From NCBI GenBank assembly GCA_963800325.1, contig CAWDAQ010000004.1:19835-83834 (forward strand): a stretch of DNA of 64,000 bases, read 5' to 3'. This DNA is from CAWDAQ01 sp963800325. Lineage in GTDB: Bacteria; Actinomycetota; Actinomycetes; Actinomycetales; Dermatophilaceae. The notes below the pieces were generated by a model. The model searched no databases and had not been told where the DNA came from. It was given only the letters and a program-made list of their open reading frames with translations. Both the position numbers and the translations under genes were made by a program. Shown piece by piece: positions 34,632 through 43,035 of this stretch. Each line of letters begins with the position of its first letter. Positions within the stretch are counted from its first letter, which is position 1.

Positions 34632-34637
34632 TGACAG

Positions 34638-35684
34638 ATGGGCACCACGGACCTGCGGGTCGGCGTCATCGGCGTCGGCATGATGGGGGCCGACCACGCC
34701 GAGCGGGTCGCGCACCGCACCGCGAACGCGACCCTCGTCGGGGTCTGCGACCCCGACAGCGCTCGCGCCGAGGAGCTCGCGGCGAGGTTCGGGGGGGTCC
34801 GCACCTTCGCGGACCCCCTCGACCTCATCGCCGACGACGGCGTCGACGCCGTCGTCGTCGCCTCGCCCGGGTTCGTCCACGAGGAGCAGCTGCTCGCGTG
34901 CATCGAGCACGGCGTGTACGCGATGTGCGAGAAGCCGCTGACCATGGACACCGAGTCCTCCCTGCGGGTCGTCGAGGCCGAGGCCCGCTCGGGGCGGCCG
35001 CTGATCCAGGTCGGCTTCATGCGCCGGTTCGACCCGGAGTACGCCCAGATGAAGGAGATGCTCGACTCGGGGCGGTTCGGTCGCACCCTCGTCGTCCACA
35101 ACACCCACCGGAACAAGACCGTCCCGGAGGGGTTCCGGTCGGAGATGATCGTCCGGGACTCCCTCGTCCACGAGGTCGACGTCGCCCGGTTCCTCTTCGG
35201 CGAGGAGATCGAGGAGGTCACCGTCCTCTCGCCCCGCCCGACGGGCGCCGCCGCCGAGGGCGTCGTCGACCCGCAGGTCTCGTTCTTCACGATGTCCGGG
35301 GGCGCGGTCGTCACCAACGAGGTGTTCGTCACCAACCAGGTCGGCTACGAGGTGCGCTGTGAGGCCGTCGCCGAGCGGGGCACCGTCATCGCCGGGCGGA
35401 ACTGGGCCGGGATCTACTCCACGGGCGCCGGCGCCGAGGGCGCAGACGGCTCCTGGGGCGGCTCGATCCCGGTGGACTTCCGGGTGCGGTTCGCCCGCGC
35501 CTACGACCTCGAGGTCCAGGCCTGGGCGGACGCCAGCCGTCGCGGCGAGGTCGTCGGACCGACCGCGTGGGACGGCTACGCCTCGACGTGCGTGTGCACC
35601 GCAGGCATGGAGTCCCTGGCCACCGGAAGCCCGGTCCAGGTCGAGATCGCCGACCGGTCCAGCGTCCTCGGCGCGGGGGCCTGA
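34638..35684 (+). CDS. Gfo/Idh/MocA dehydrogenase, second inositol dehydrogenase
   Basis: The 348-residue NAD(P)-dependent oxidoreductase has GVIGVGMMGADHAERV at the start, CEKPLTMDTESS in the middle and LVHEVDVARFLFGEE with the catalytic His. It resembles actinobacterial IolG more closely than the operon's first gene by its GVGMMG start, so it may be the true myo-inositol 2-dehydrogenase, with the other acting on another isomer such as scyllo- or D-chiro-inositol. This is inference. It is tightly packed between the transporter and iolH. Confidence 0.87.
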   Translation: MGTTDLRVGVIGVGMMGADHAERVAHRTANATLVGVCDPDSARAEELAARFGGVRTFADPLDLIADDGVDAVVVASPGFVHEEQLLACIEHGVYAMCEKPLTMDTESSLRVVEAEARSGRPLIQVGFMRRFDPEYAQMKEMLDSGRFGRTLVVHNTHRNKTVPEGFRSEMIVRDSLVHEVDVARFLFGEEIEEVTVLSPRPTGAAAEGVVDPQVSFFTMSGGAVVTNEVFVTNQVGYEVRCEAVAERGTVIAGRNWAGIYSTGAGAEGADGSWGGSIPVDFRVRFARAYDLEVQAWADASRRGEVVGPTAWDGYASTCVCTAGMESLATGSPVQVEIADRSSVLGAGA

Positions 35685-35687
35685 GCC

Positions 35688-36572
35688 GTGAAGATCGCCC
35701 TCGACCCGTACATGTTCCGCGAGGTCCCGTTGCTCGAGCTGCCCGGCCTCGTCGCCGAGCTCGGCTACGAGTGGATCGAGCTCTCCCCGCGCGAGGACGT
35801 CACCCCGTTCTTCACCCACCCCCGGATCGACGACGCCGGCGTGGACGCGTTCCGCGCCGTTCTCCGCTCGGCCGGGGTCGGGGTGGCGTCGGTGCTACCG
35901 CTCTACCGGTGGTCCGGGCCGGACGAGGACGCCCGCCGGGCCGCCGTGCGGTACTGGAAGCGCGCCATCGAGGTTGCCGCCCGGCTCGGCGTCGACACGA
36001 TGAACAGCGAGTTCAACGGCAACCCCCGCGAGAAGGACGTGTGCGAGGCGCAGTTCTGGCGCTCGATGGAGGAGCTGCTGCCGGTCTTCGAGCGCGAGGG
36101 CATCCGGCTCGTCCTCGAGCCCCACCCCGACGACTGGGAGGAGGACGGCAAGCGGGCCGTCGACCTCGTCCGGGGGATCAACTCCCCGAACGTCAGCTTC
36201 CTCTACTGCACCCCGCACACGTTCCACCAGGGTGACGACTGCCGCGGGATCCTCGAGAAGGCCGGGGACCTCACGACGATGTGCCACGTCGCCGACACGT
36301 TCGACCACACCGGGTCCCGAGGGCTGCGCTACATCGTCAACCCGCCCGGGTCGCAGGTGGCCGTCCACCAGCACCTCGACATCGGCCAGGGCGAGGTCGA
36401 CTGGGAGGAGTTCTTCGACGCCCTCGAGTCCGTCGGCTTCGACGGCATCCTCAGCTCGGCGGTGTTCGCCTGGGAGGAGCGGGCCCGTGAGTCCAGCCTG
36501 CACCAGCGCGAGCAGATCGAGTCCCACCTCTCGAGGTGGGCCTCGCCGCCGAAGCTCGAGTCCCCGTCCTGA
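35688..36572 (+). CDS. iolH: IolH-like TIM-barrel protein
   Basis: The 294-residue sugar isomerase/epimerase-like TIM barrel has MKIALDPYMFREVPLLELP, MNSEFNGNPREKDVCEAQFWRS (text split for length: key residues Asn, Glu, Phe), LVLEPHPDDWEEDG and CHVADTFDHTG. The start and the NGNP stretch resemble IolH of corynebacteria and bacilli, whose precise reaction is not settled. The GTG at 35688 begins 3 bases after the preceding stop. It is the last gene of the long operon; 144 bases separate it from iolA. Confidence 0.84.
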   Translation: MKIALDPYMFREVPLLELPGLVAELGYEWIELSPREDVTPFFTHPRIDDAGVDAFRAVLRSAGVGVASVLPLYRWSGPDEDARRAAVRYWKRAIEVAARLGVDTMNSEFNGNPREKDVCEAQFWRSMEELLPVFEREGIRLVLEPHPDDWEEDGKRAVDLVRGINSPNVSFLYCTPHTFHQGDDCRGILEKAGDLTTMCHVADTFDHTGSRGLRYIVNPPGSQVAVHQHLDIGQGEVDWEEFFDALESVGFDGILSSAVFAWEERARESSLHQREQIESHLSRWASPPKLESPS

Positions 36573-36683
36573 CCACCCGGCGCTCCGCCGGCCCGCCCGG
36601 TCCGCCCGATCCCGCTGCGTCCGCACCCCCGGTCCCCGGTTGCGGGCGCAGCGGCCGGGCTGGCCAGGACCCACCAGAAACGT

Positions 36684-36698
36684 TAGAATGTCCTGACA
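36684..36698 (+). promoter_or_regulatory. iolA promoter with IolR-type operator
   Basis: A -10 hexamer TAGAAT (36684-36689) runs into TGTCCTGACA (36689-36698), which matches all ten positions of the KGWCHTRACA IolR consensus as I recall it, and contains the dyad ATGTC-CT-GACAT. The same AGAATGTC-NNN-ACA arrangement occurs upstream of the main iol operon (23749-23762). A repressor bound here would block the start region. The AAGGAG ribosome site and the GTG of iolA follow. Confidence 0.7.
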
Positions 36699-36716
36699 TA
36701 GTTCGAAGGAGACACC

Positions 36717-38219
36717 GTGTCAACTCCCGCCCGCATCACCCACCTGATCGGTGGCTCCTCCTGGCAGGGGAGCGCCGAGCGCACCTCCGAGGTGTTCAAC
36801 CCGGGGACCGGCGAGGTCACCGGCACCCTCGACCTGGCCTCCGCCGACCTCGTCGGCGAGGCGGTCACCACGGCGAAGGCCGCCTGGGAGTCCGGCTGGG
36901 GCGAGCTGTCGCTGAGCCGCCGGACCCAGGTCCTGTTCCGGTTCCGCGAGCTGCTCAACGAGCGCAAGGGCGAGGTCGCCGAGCTCATCACCGCCGAGCA
37001 CGGCAAGGTCCTCGACGACGCCCTCGGCGAGGTCACCCGCGGCCTCGAGGTGGCCGAGTTCGCCTGCGGCATCCCCCAGCTCCTCAAGGGCGGCTTCACC
37101 GAGAACGCCTCGACGAAGGTCGACGTGTACTCGGTCCGGCAGAGCCTCGGCGTCGTCGCCGTGATCTCCCCGTTCAACTTCCCGGCGATGGTCCCGCTCT
37201 GGTTCATCCCGGTCGCGATCGCGTGCGGCAACTCGGTCGTCCTCAAGCCGAGCGAGAAGGACCCGAGCGCCTCGCTCGCCATCGCGCGGCTCTGGCAGGA
37301 GGCCGGGCTGCCCGACGGCGTCCTCAACGTCGTCCACGGCGACAAGGAGGCCGTCGACGCCCTGCTCACCCACCCCGACGTCAAGGCGGTCTCCTTCGTC
37401 GGCTCGACGCCCATCGCCAAGCACGTCTACGAGACCGGGACCCGCCACGGCAAGCGGGTCCAGGCTCTCGGCGGGGCGAAGAACCACATGCTCGTCCTGC
37501 CCGACGCCGACCTCGACCAGGCCGCGGACGCCGCGGTCAACGCCGGCTTCGGCTCCGCCGGTGAGCGGTGCATGGCGATCTCCGCGCTCGTCGCGGTCGA
37601 GCCGGTCGCGGACGAGCTCGTCTCGAAGATCAGCGACCGGATGGGCAAGCTGCGCACCGGGGACGGCACCCGCGGCTGCGACATGGGACCGCTGGTCACC
37701 CGCCAGCACCGGGACAAGGTGGCCGGCTACCTCGACTCCGGGGTCGAGGACGGCGCGACGCTCGTCGTCGACGGCCGCGAGTCCGACTTCGACGCCGACG
37801 GCGACGGGTTCTTCCTCGCGCCGACGCTGTTCGACCACGTCACCCCCCGGATGAGCGTCTACCGGGACGAGATCTTCGGGCCGGTCCTGTCGGTGGTCCG
37901 GGTGCACTCCTACGACGAGGGCCTGAAGCTCATCAACGACAACCCGTACGGCAACGGCACCGCGATCTTCACCAACGACGGCGGCGCCGCCCGGCGGTTC
38001 CAGAACGAGGTCGAGGTCGGCATGGTGGGCATCAACGTCCCGATCCCGGTCCCGGTGTCCTACTACTCGTTCGGCGGCTGGAAGAACAGCCTGTTCGGCG
38101 ACACCCACGCCCACGGCACCGAGGGCGTGCACTTCTACACCCGCGGCAAGGTCGTCACCCAGCGCTGGCTCGACCCGAGCCACGGCGGACTCAACCTCGG
38201 CTTCCCCCAGAACGACTGA
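36717..38219 (+). CDS. iolA: methylmalonate/malonate-semialdehyde dehydrogenase (CoA-acylating)
   Basis: This is a 500-residue aldehyde dehydrogenase of the MmsA/IolA type. It has SPFNFPAMVPLWFIPVAIA, FVGSTPIAKHVYE, GGAKNHMLVLPD and the nucleophile in GERCMAIS (Cys285). It converts malonate semialdehyde to acetyl-CoA and CO2, the last inositol step, and also serves valine breakdown. The conserved NFP, AKNH and RCMA patterns distinguish it from non-acylating relatives. GTG at 36717 follows AAGGAG by 5 bases. It has its own operator-bearing promoter. Confidence 0.95.
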   Translation: MSTPARITHLIGGSSWQGSAERTSEVFNPGTGEVTGTLDLASADLVGEAVTTAKAAWESGWGELSLSRRTQVLFRFRELLNERKGEVAELITAEHGKVLDDALGEVTRGLEVAEFACGIPQLLKGGFTENASTKVDVYSVRQSLGVVAVISPFNFPAMVPLWFIPVAIACGNSVVLKPSEKDPSASLAIARLWQEAGLPDGVLNVVHGDKEAVDALLTHPDVKAVSFVGSTPIAKHVYETGTRHGKRVQALGGAKNHMLVLPDADLDQAADAAVNAGFGSAGERCMAISALVAVEPVADELVSKISDRMGKLRTGDGTRGCDMGPLVTRQHRDKVAGYLDSGVEDGATLVVDGRESDFDADGDGFFLAPTLFDHVTPRMSVYRDEIFGPVLSVVRVHSYDEGLKLINDNPYGNGTAIFTNDGGAARRFQNEVEVGMVGINVPIPVPVSYYSFGGWKNSLFGDTHAHGTEGVHFYTRGKVVTQRWLDPSHGGLNLGFPQND

Positions 38220-38232
38220 GGGTCGGGCGGGG

Positions 38233-38739
38233 TCAGGGAGCGCGTCGGACCGCGAACCCCGGGGGCTCGGCGAGGGAGCGCGCGACGACGCAGTACCGCT
38301 CGGTCGCCCGGGCCAGCCGGTCCAGGGTGGCGTCGTCGGCGTCGCAGTCCACCCACGCCGTGACGACGACCCCGGTGACGCCGACCGGGACGGTCCGGTC
38401 CACGCCGAGCGTGCCCCGGGCGTCGAACTCCCCCTCGGCGACGACGCGCGCCGAGCGCAGGTCGAGGCCCATCACGGTCGCGACGCTGCGCAGCGTGACC
38501 CCGGCGCACCCGACCAGGGCCTGCAGCAGCAGGTCGGCCGAGCAGGCGTCGGAGCCGTCGCCGCCGGTCGCCGGGTGCAGTCCGGCCCGCACCGGCCCGG
38601 CCCAGCCGTCGACGGTGGCGGTGATCCCCGGCTCCGACAGCTCGGCGCTCGCCCGCGTCGGCGTCGCCGCACTCGCCGGGTCGCGGCGGTAGCGCTTTTT
38701 GAGCGGGGCCTGCAGGGACCTCAGGGTCTCGGCGTCCAC
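38233..38739 (-). CDS. OsmC/Ohr-family protein
   Basis: The 168-residue protein has the OsmC fold pattern: DACSADLLLQALVGCAGVTLRSVATVMG with the two reactive-type cysteines (in ACSAD and GCAGVT), and a C-terminal ERYCVV segment. OsmC and Ohr proteins reduce organic hydroperoxides with thiols; this one belongs to the wider YhfA/OsmC group, so substrate is uncertain. The GTG at 38739 opens a sensible N-terminus (Asp-Ala-Glu-Thr-Leu); the frame is open further but becomes Arg/Pro-rich and overlaps the next gene. It is convergent with iolA, with 13 bases between the stops. Confidence 0.82.
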   Translation of the reverse strand: MDAETLRSLQAPLKKRYRRDPASAATPTRASAELSEPGITATVDGWAGPVRAGLHPATGGDGSDACSADLLLQALVGCAGVTLRSVATVMGLDLRSARVVAEGEFDARGTLGVDRTVPVGVTGVVVTAWVDCDADDATLDRLARATERYCVVARSLAEPPGFAVRRAP

Positions 38740-38839
38740 CCGGCCAGCATCCCACCGGCAGCACCCCGGGACCGGCCACCGGGCCCCGTGGGTGGCCACG
38801 GAGGTCCCTGCGACCGACCCCGTCGGGTCTGGACGGGGG

Positions 38840-39844
38840 TCACTCCCGCGCCGGGGCGCGCGGGTCCATCCCGGCGGCCCGGTAGGCGGCGTCGACGAGG
38901 TCCATCGTGCCGACCGACCAGTTCGCGTCGGTGACCACCGGCGCCCCCTCGCGGACCGCGGCGGCGAGCGCCTCGAGCTGGTAGGTGTAGCTCGACCGGG
39001 TGCCGAGGTGCTCGACCTGCTCGCCGCCCCTGCGCTCGAGGACGAGGGTGTCGTCGAGGTGGGGGCGGGGGAACTCGGGGACGTGGAGCAGGCCCTCGGT
39101 GCCGCTGACGGTGAGGTGGAAGTCCCACCCCGGGGCCGCCATGTCGCTGCTCGCTGACGCGCTCGCCCCCGACGGGTAGGCCAGGTCCGCCCTGAGGGTC
39201 TCGTCGACCCCCGGGTGGCCGGCGCGCTCCCGCGCCTGCGCCGCGCGGACCTCGGGCTCGCCCCCGGCGAGGTCACCCAGGAGGCGCACCGCGGCGAGCG
39301 CGTAGCACCCGAGGTCCATCGTCGACCCGCCGGCGAGGTCGAGCCGCCAGCGCGGGTCGTCCTCGGCGGGGGCCGGCATGCCCAGGTGGGCCTCGACGTG
39401 GCGGACCTCTCCGACGGCGCCGTCCGCGACGAGGTCGACCACGCGCCGGAACAGCGGGTGGTAGGGGAAGTGGAAGGCCTCCATGAACACCGTGCCCGCC
39501 CCGCGGCGGACCGCGGCGGCGACCATGCGGGCCTCGACCGCGTCGGCGGCCGACGGCTTCTCGGTGAGGACGTGCTTGCCCGCCGCGACCGCCGCGAGGT
39601 TCCAGCGGCCGTGCAGCCCGTTCGCGAGCGGGTTGTACACGACCTCCACCTCGGGGTCGGCGACGAGGGCCGCGTAGTCGGGCACGACCCGCTCGACGCC
39701 GTGCTCGTCGGCGAAGGCCCGGGCCCGACCCTCGTCGCGCGCCGCGACGGCCACGAGCCGGTGGCCCGTCGCCGCGGCGGGGGAGACGATGCTCAGTCCC
39801 GCGATGCGGGCGGCTCCGAGGAGCCCGATGCGCAGCGGTTCCAC
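38840..39844 (-). CDS. Gfo/Idh/MocA-family oxidoreductase
   Basis: The 334-residue oxidoreductase has GLLGAARIAGLSIVSP in the Rossmann start, TEKPSAADAVE and MDLGCYALAAVRLLG. The GCYA pattern, where other members have HD, points to the dihydrodiol/xylose dehydrogenase (DHDH) subgroup rather than inositol dehydrogenase. GTG at 39844 has GAGGCGG 6 bases upstream; an alternative GTG is at 39850. It follows the oxygenase gene by 11 bases on the same strand, so both are probably one operon controlled by the divergent LacI regulator. Confidence 0.85.
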   Translation of the reverse strand: MEPLRIGLLGAARIAGLSIVSPAAATGHRLVAVAARDEGRARAFADEHGVERVVPDYAALVADPEVEVVYNPLANGLHGRWNLAAVAAGKHVLTEKPSAADAVEARMVAAAVRRGAGTVFMEAFHFPYHPLFRRVVDLVADGAVGEVRHVEAHLGMPAPAEDDPRWRLDLAGGSTMDLGCYALAAVRLLGDLAGGEPEVRAAQARERAGHPGVDETLRADLAYPSGASASASSDMAAPGWDFHLTVSGTEGLLHVPEFPRPHLDDTLVLERRGGEQVEHLGTRSSYTYQLEALAAAVREGAPVVTDANWSVGTMDLVDAAYRAAGMDPRAPARE

Positions 39845-39855
39845 GGCCACCCGCC

Positions 39856-41073
39856 TCAGTGGCTCAGCGTCCGCTCCCGCTGGGCGGCCAACCGGTCGGC
39901 CAGGGTGGACGCGGGGACCCCCTCCTCGAGGGCGGCGGTGACGACGTCGGCCTGGGTGGCCGGGGACATCCCGTCGACGGGCTGGTCCCGGTCGAGGTTC
40001 GTCGGGAACGCGTACCCCTCGGCGGAGGCGGCGACGACGTCGGCGAGCTCCCGGGCGGAGGCACCGGAGGCCTTCCGGGCGAGGAGCGTCGGGTAGACCG
40101 CCTCGACGACCCGGGCGCGGTCGATGCTCTCCATCGCCCGCCCGAACGCCGAGGAGACCTGGAGCAGGTTCGCCATCCGCCGCACGTCGGCGGAGCGGTT
40201 CGTCCCGGCGGCGTGCATGAGGGCCGGGTTGAAGAACACCGCGTCCCCGGTGCGCAGCGGCAGCTGGACGTGGTGGGCGACGAAGTGGTCCTGGAACTCG
40301 GGCAGCCAGTAGGCGAGGTAGCCGTGGGAGTACTTCTGCGAGTGCGGGAGGTACAGCGTCGGCCCGGACTCGACCGGCATGTCGCAGTGCGCGACCGCGC
40401 CCTGGAGGGTGAGCACGGGGGAGAGCCGGTGGACGTGCTCGGGGAAGGCCTCGCTGACGTCGGGCGCCTGGAAACCGAGGTGGTAGTCCCGGTGGACGGT
40501 CTGCCCCGCGCCGCCGGGGTTGACGACGTTGACCTGCGAGGTCACCTGGTAGCCCGGCCCGAGCCACGCGCCGGCGACGAGGTCGACGGCGTCGTGGGCG
40601 TAGTAGTCGACGAACGCCTCGGGGTCGGTCACCGCGAGCTTCTCGAGCGCGTTCCAGACCCGGTCGTTCGCGCCGGGCTTGGCGAAGTGGTCCCCGCCGC
40701 CGGTCCCCGCGGCGTGCTGCTCGGCGATCATGCGGCGGAACGCCGCGCTGGTCCGGTCCACGACGGTGGTGTCGTAGGCGCCGGTGAGGACGACGATGCC
40801 GGGGCCGTCGGCGAGCGCCCGGGCGATCTCGGCCTGGACGACGCGGCGGCCGTCCCGCTCGGCGACCGTTCCGGCGAGCGCGGCCCAGTCGTAGACGAGG
40901 ACGTCCTGCTCGACGTGGTCGGCGTGCGGGTAGTCCTCGACCGCGGTGCGGTCCTCGAGGACGGCGAGCAGGTCCGCCAGGTGGCAGTCCTCGCGGCTCA
41001 GCCAGCCGGCGGGGGCGGTGGCCACGGGCGCACCGGCGGGAGTCGGGTGGGTGGCGGTCGGCGTGGTCGTCAT
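39856..41073 (-). CDS. phytanoyl-CoA dioxygenase-family oxygenase
   Basis: The 405-residue protein resembles Fe(II)/2-oxoglutarate oxygenases of the PhyH family. Visible iron ligands are likely the His and Asp of TVHRDYHLG and the distal His of FFNPALMHAAG, followed by the Arg of TNRSADVRRMANLLQ that would hold 2-oxoglutarate. The family hydroxylates many small molecules, so the substrate is open. ATG at 41073 follows GGAGGACCCGCC. It heads a two-gene operon with a sugar-type dehydrogenase and is divergent from a LacI regulator, which suggests a sugar or polyol substrate. Confidence 0.82.
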   Translation of the reverse strand: MTTTPTATHPTPAGAPVATAPAGWLSREDCHLADLLAVLEDRTAVEDYPHADHVEQDVLVYDWAALAGTVAERDGRRVVQAEIARALADGPGIVVLTGAYDTTVVDRTSAAFRRMIAEQHAAGTGGGDHFAKPGANDRVWNALEKLAVTDPEAFVDYYAHDAVDLVAGAWLGPGYQVTSQVNVVNPGGAGQTVHRDYHLGFQAPDVSEAFPEHVHRLSPVLTLQGAVAHCDMPVESGPTLYLPHSQKYSHGYLAYWLPEFQDHFVAHHVQLPLRTGDAVFFNPALMHAAGTNRSADVRRMANLLQVSSAFGRAMESIDRARVVEAVYPTLLARKASGASARELADVVAASAEGYAFPTNLDRDQPVDGMSPATQADVVTAALEEGVPASTLADRLAAQRERTLSH

Positions 41074-41152
41074 GGCGGGTCCTCCGGATGCGACGGGAAC
41101 GGTCGGCTCCGTCCAGCATGGACCGCCCCGGTGCGCCCGGACCCCCGAGAAC

Positions 41153-41177
41153 ACCTCAGAACCACCTCAGCCGAGGT
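41153..41177. promoter_or_regulatory. candidate operator between PhyH and lacI genes
   Basis: ACCTCAG occurs at 41153-41159 and again at 41164-41170, and ACCTC-AGCC-GAGGT (41164-41177) forms a short dyad. It lies 37 bases before the LacI-family gene and 91 bases before the oxygenase start. A role as autoregulatory site is plausible but weakly supported. Confidence 0.35.
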
Positions 41178-41213
41178 CCCGCGGGCACGCCCGGACGGAC
41201 TACTGTCCCGGGC

Positions 41214-42263
41214 ATGACCACCGCCGCCCGCGGGCACCGGCTCGCCGACGTCGCCGAGCAGGCGGGGGTGAGCCTGGCGACCGTCGACCGGGTCGTCCAC
41301 GGCCGGCCGGGGGCGAGCGCACGCGCGGTCCGGCAGGTCGAGCAGGCGCTGCTCGAGCTGGACCGGCAGCAGACCCAGCTGCGCCTCGGGGCCCGCACCC
41401 TGCTGCTCGACCTCGTCATGCAGGCACCGCAGCGCTTCAGCCACGCCGTCCGCGTCGCGCTCGAGGCCGAGCTCCCCGGCCTGCGCCCCGCGGCGGTCCG
41501 GGCGAGGTTCCACCTGCGCGAGAGCGGCGACGCGGAGGAGGTCGCCGAGGTCCTCGACGGCCTCGACCGGGCCGGGCGGACCTGCCACGGGGTCCTGCTC
41601 AAGGCCCCGGACGACCCGGTCGTCGCGCGGGCGGTCGACCGGCTCCGGGAGCGAGGGGTCCCGGTGGTCACCCTCGTCACCGACGTCCGTGACTGCCGCC
41701 GGGTCGCCTACGTCGGCCTCGACAACGCCTCCGCGGGGCGCACCGCCGCCTACCTCGTCGGCGCATGGCTCGCGGGCCGACCCGGGACGGTCCTGGTGAC
41801 GCTGAGCCGGAGCAGCTTCGTCGGCGAGCGGGAGCGGCTCGAGGCGTTCGCCTCGGCGCTCGCGCGGGACGAGCCCGGGCGCGCCGTGCACGTCGTCAGC
41901 GACGCCGACGGGCTCGACGAGCCGATGGAGCAGGTCGTCGGGCGTGCCCTGGCCGAGCACCCGGACGTCGCCGCCGTGTACTCCGTCGGCGGCGGCAACC
42001 GGGCCATCCGCCGGGCGCTGGGCGACCACGGCGTCCGGCCGCTGGTCCACCTCGGGCACGACCTCGACGAGGACAACCTCGCCCTGCTCGCCTCGGGGGA
42101 GCTGTCCGCGGTGCTCCATCACGACCTGAGGGCCGACATGCGGGCCGCCTGCCGGCAGGTCGCCCGCCACCACGGCCTGCTGCCCGGGGCCCCGACGTCG
42201 GTCCACGCGGCGGCGGTGGTGGTGACGCCGCACAACGTGCCGGCGCGGCTCCCGCCGCGGTGA
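41214..42263 (+). CDS. LacI-family transcriptional regulator
   Basis: The 349-residue regulator has an N-terminal LacI helix-turn-helix (HRLADVAEQAGVSLATVDRVVHGRPGAS) and a periplasmic-binding-like effector domain (GVLLKAPDDPVVARAVDRLRERGVPVVTLVTD; AVYSVGGGNRAIRRAL). It should bind a sugar-like ligand. A -10 hexamer TACTGT is placed 7 bases before the ATG (41199-41206 region), a leaderless arrangement. It is divergent from the oxygenase/dehydrogenase pair and probably controls it. Confidence 0.93.
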   Translation: MTTAARGHRLADVAEQAGVSLATVDRVVHGRPGASARAVRQVEQALLELDRQQTQLRLGARTLLLDLVMQAPQRFSHAVRVALEAELPGLRPAAVRARFHLRESGDAEEVAEVLDGLDRAGRTCHGVLLKAPDDPVVARAVDRLRERGVPVVTLVTDVRDCRRVAYVGLDNASAGRTAAYLVGAWLAGRPGTVLVTLSRSSFVGERERLEAFASALARDEPGRAVHVVSDADGLDEPMEQVVGRALAEHPDVAAVYSVGGGNRAIRRALGDHGVRPLVHLGHDLDEDNLALLASGELSAVLHHDLRADMRAACRQVARHHGLLPGAPTSVHAAAVVVTPHNVPARLPPR

Positions 42264-42267
42264 GGCC

Positions 42268-43035
42268 TCAGGGGCGCGGGGTGCGCGAGGCCCGGACGAG
42301 CGGGACGACGACGAGGACGACGCCGACGAGGAGCAGGAGCAGGCCGACGACGATGGTGCCGACCGCGAGGCCGGTCAGCCACGGGACCTGCGCGCCGACG
42401 TGCACCGTGGCGTCGACGCCCCGGGAGCCGTCGGCGTTCATGACGACGAGCGACCAGCCCCCCGCGGCGGGGTCCCAGCCCAGCTCCTGCTCCCCGGGGC
42501 CGGCGCTGGCGGCGTCCCAGATCGGGACCTGCTCCGGCGCGGCCGGGCGACGGGTCCCGGTGACCTCGCCGACGTCGCCGTACATGCCACGGAGCCGACC
42601 GTGGGCCACCCCGGCGAGGTACCGGTCGACCGCGGCGGTCCGCGCGATCCCGACGAACACCGGCCTCGCGCCGTTCCGGGAGACCGCGGTGACGCGGACC
42701 GTCCCGATGACGCTCTCGGGGACCCAGCTCCCGGCGACGTCGGCCCCCTCGATGCGGACGTCGCCGGCGGTCACGGCGTAGCCGGCGCTCGCCATGTCGA
42801 CGGCGGGGCTGGTGAGGTAGCCGGCGGAGTCCCGCCCGGCCCGGTCGGCGACGAGCAGACCCGCGCCGCCGACGAGCACGGCGAGCGCGACGAGGACGAT
42901 GATCGAGCCGATGACGAGCGAGACGACCCGCCCACCGGTCCACCGTCGCGCCCGTGCCGGACCGGGGCCGATGGGTCCGCCGGGACCCGTGGGACCCACC
43001 GGCGGGGCTGCTCCCGGCGGCACCTGCGTGGTCAC
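42268..43035 (-). CDS. two-helix membrane protein of unknown function
   Basis: This is a 255-residue protein. A Pro/Gly-rich cytoplasmic start of about 30 residues precedes a membrane helix (VVSLVIGSIIVLVALAVLVGGAGLLV). An extracellular part of about 145 residues follows, then a second helix near the end (LAVGTIVVGLLLLLVGVVLVVVPLV). I do not recognise the extracellular domain. The start overlaps the stop of the upstream DUF4389 gene (GTGA), and these two gene types often occur together in actinomycetes. It is convergent with lacI with only 4 bases between stops. Confidence 0.8.
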   Translation of the reverse strand: MTTQVPPGAAPPVGPTGPGGPIGPGPARARRWTGGRVVSLVIGSIIVLVALAVLVGGAGLLVADRAGRDSAGYLTSPAVDMASAGYAVTAGDVRIEGADVAGSWVPESVIGTVRVTAVSRNGARPVFVGIARTAAVDRYLAGVAHGRLRGMYGDVGEVTGTRRPAAPEQVPIWDAASAGPGEQELGWDPAAGGWSLVVMNADGSRGVDATVHVGAQVPWLTGLAVGTIVVGLLLLLVGVVLVVVPLVRASRTPRP

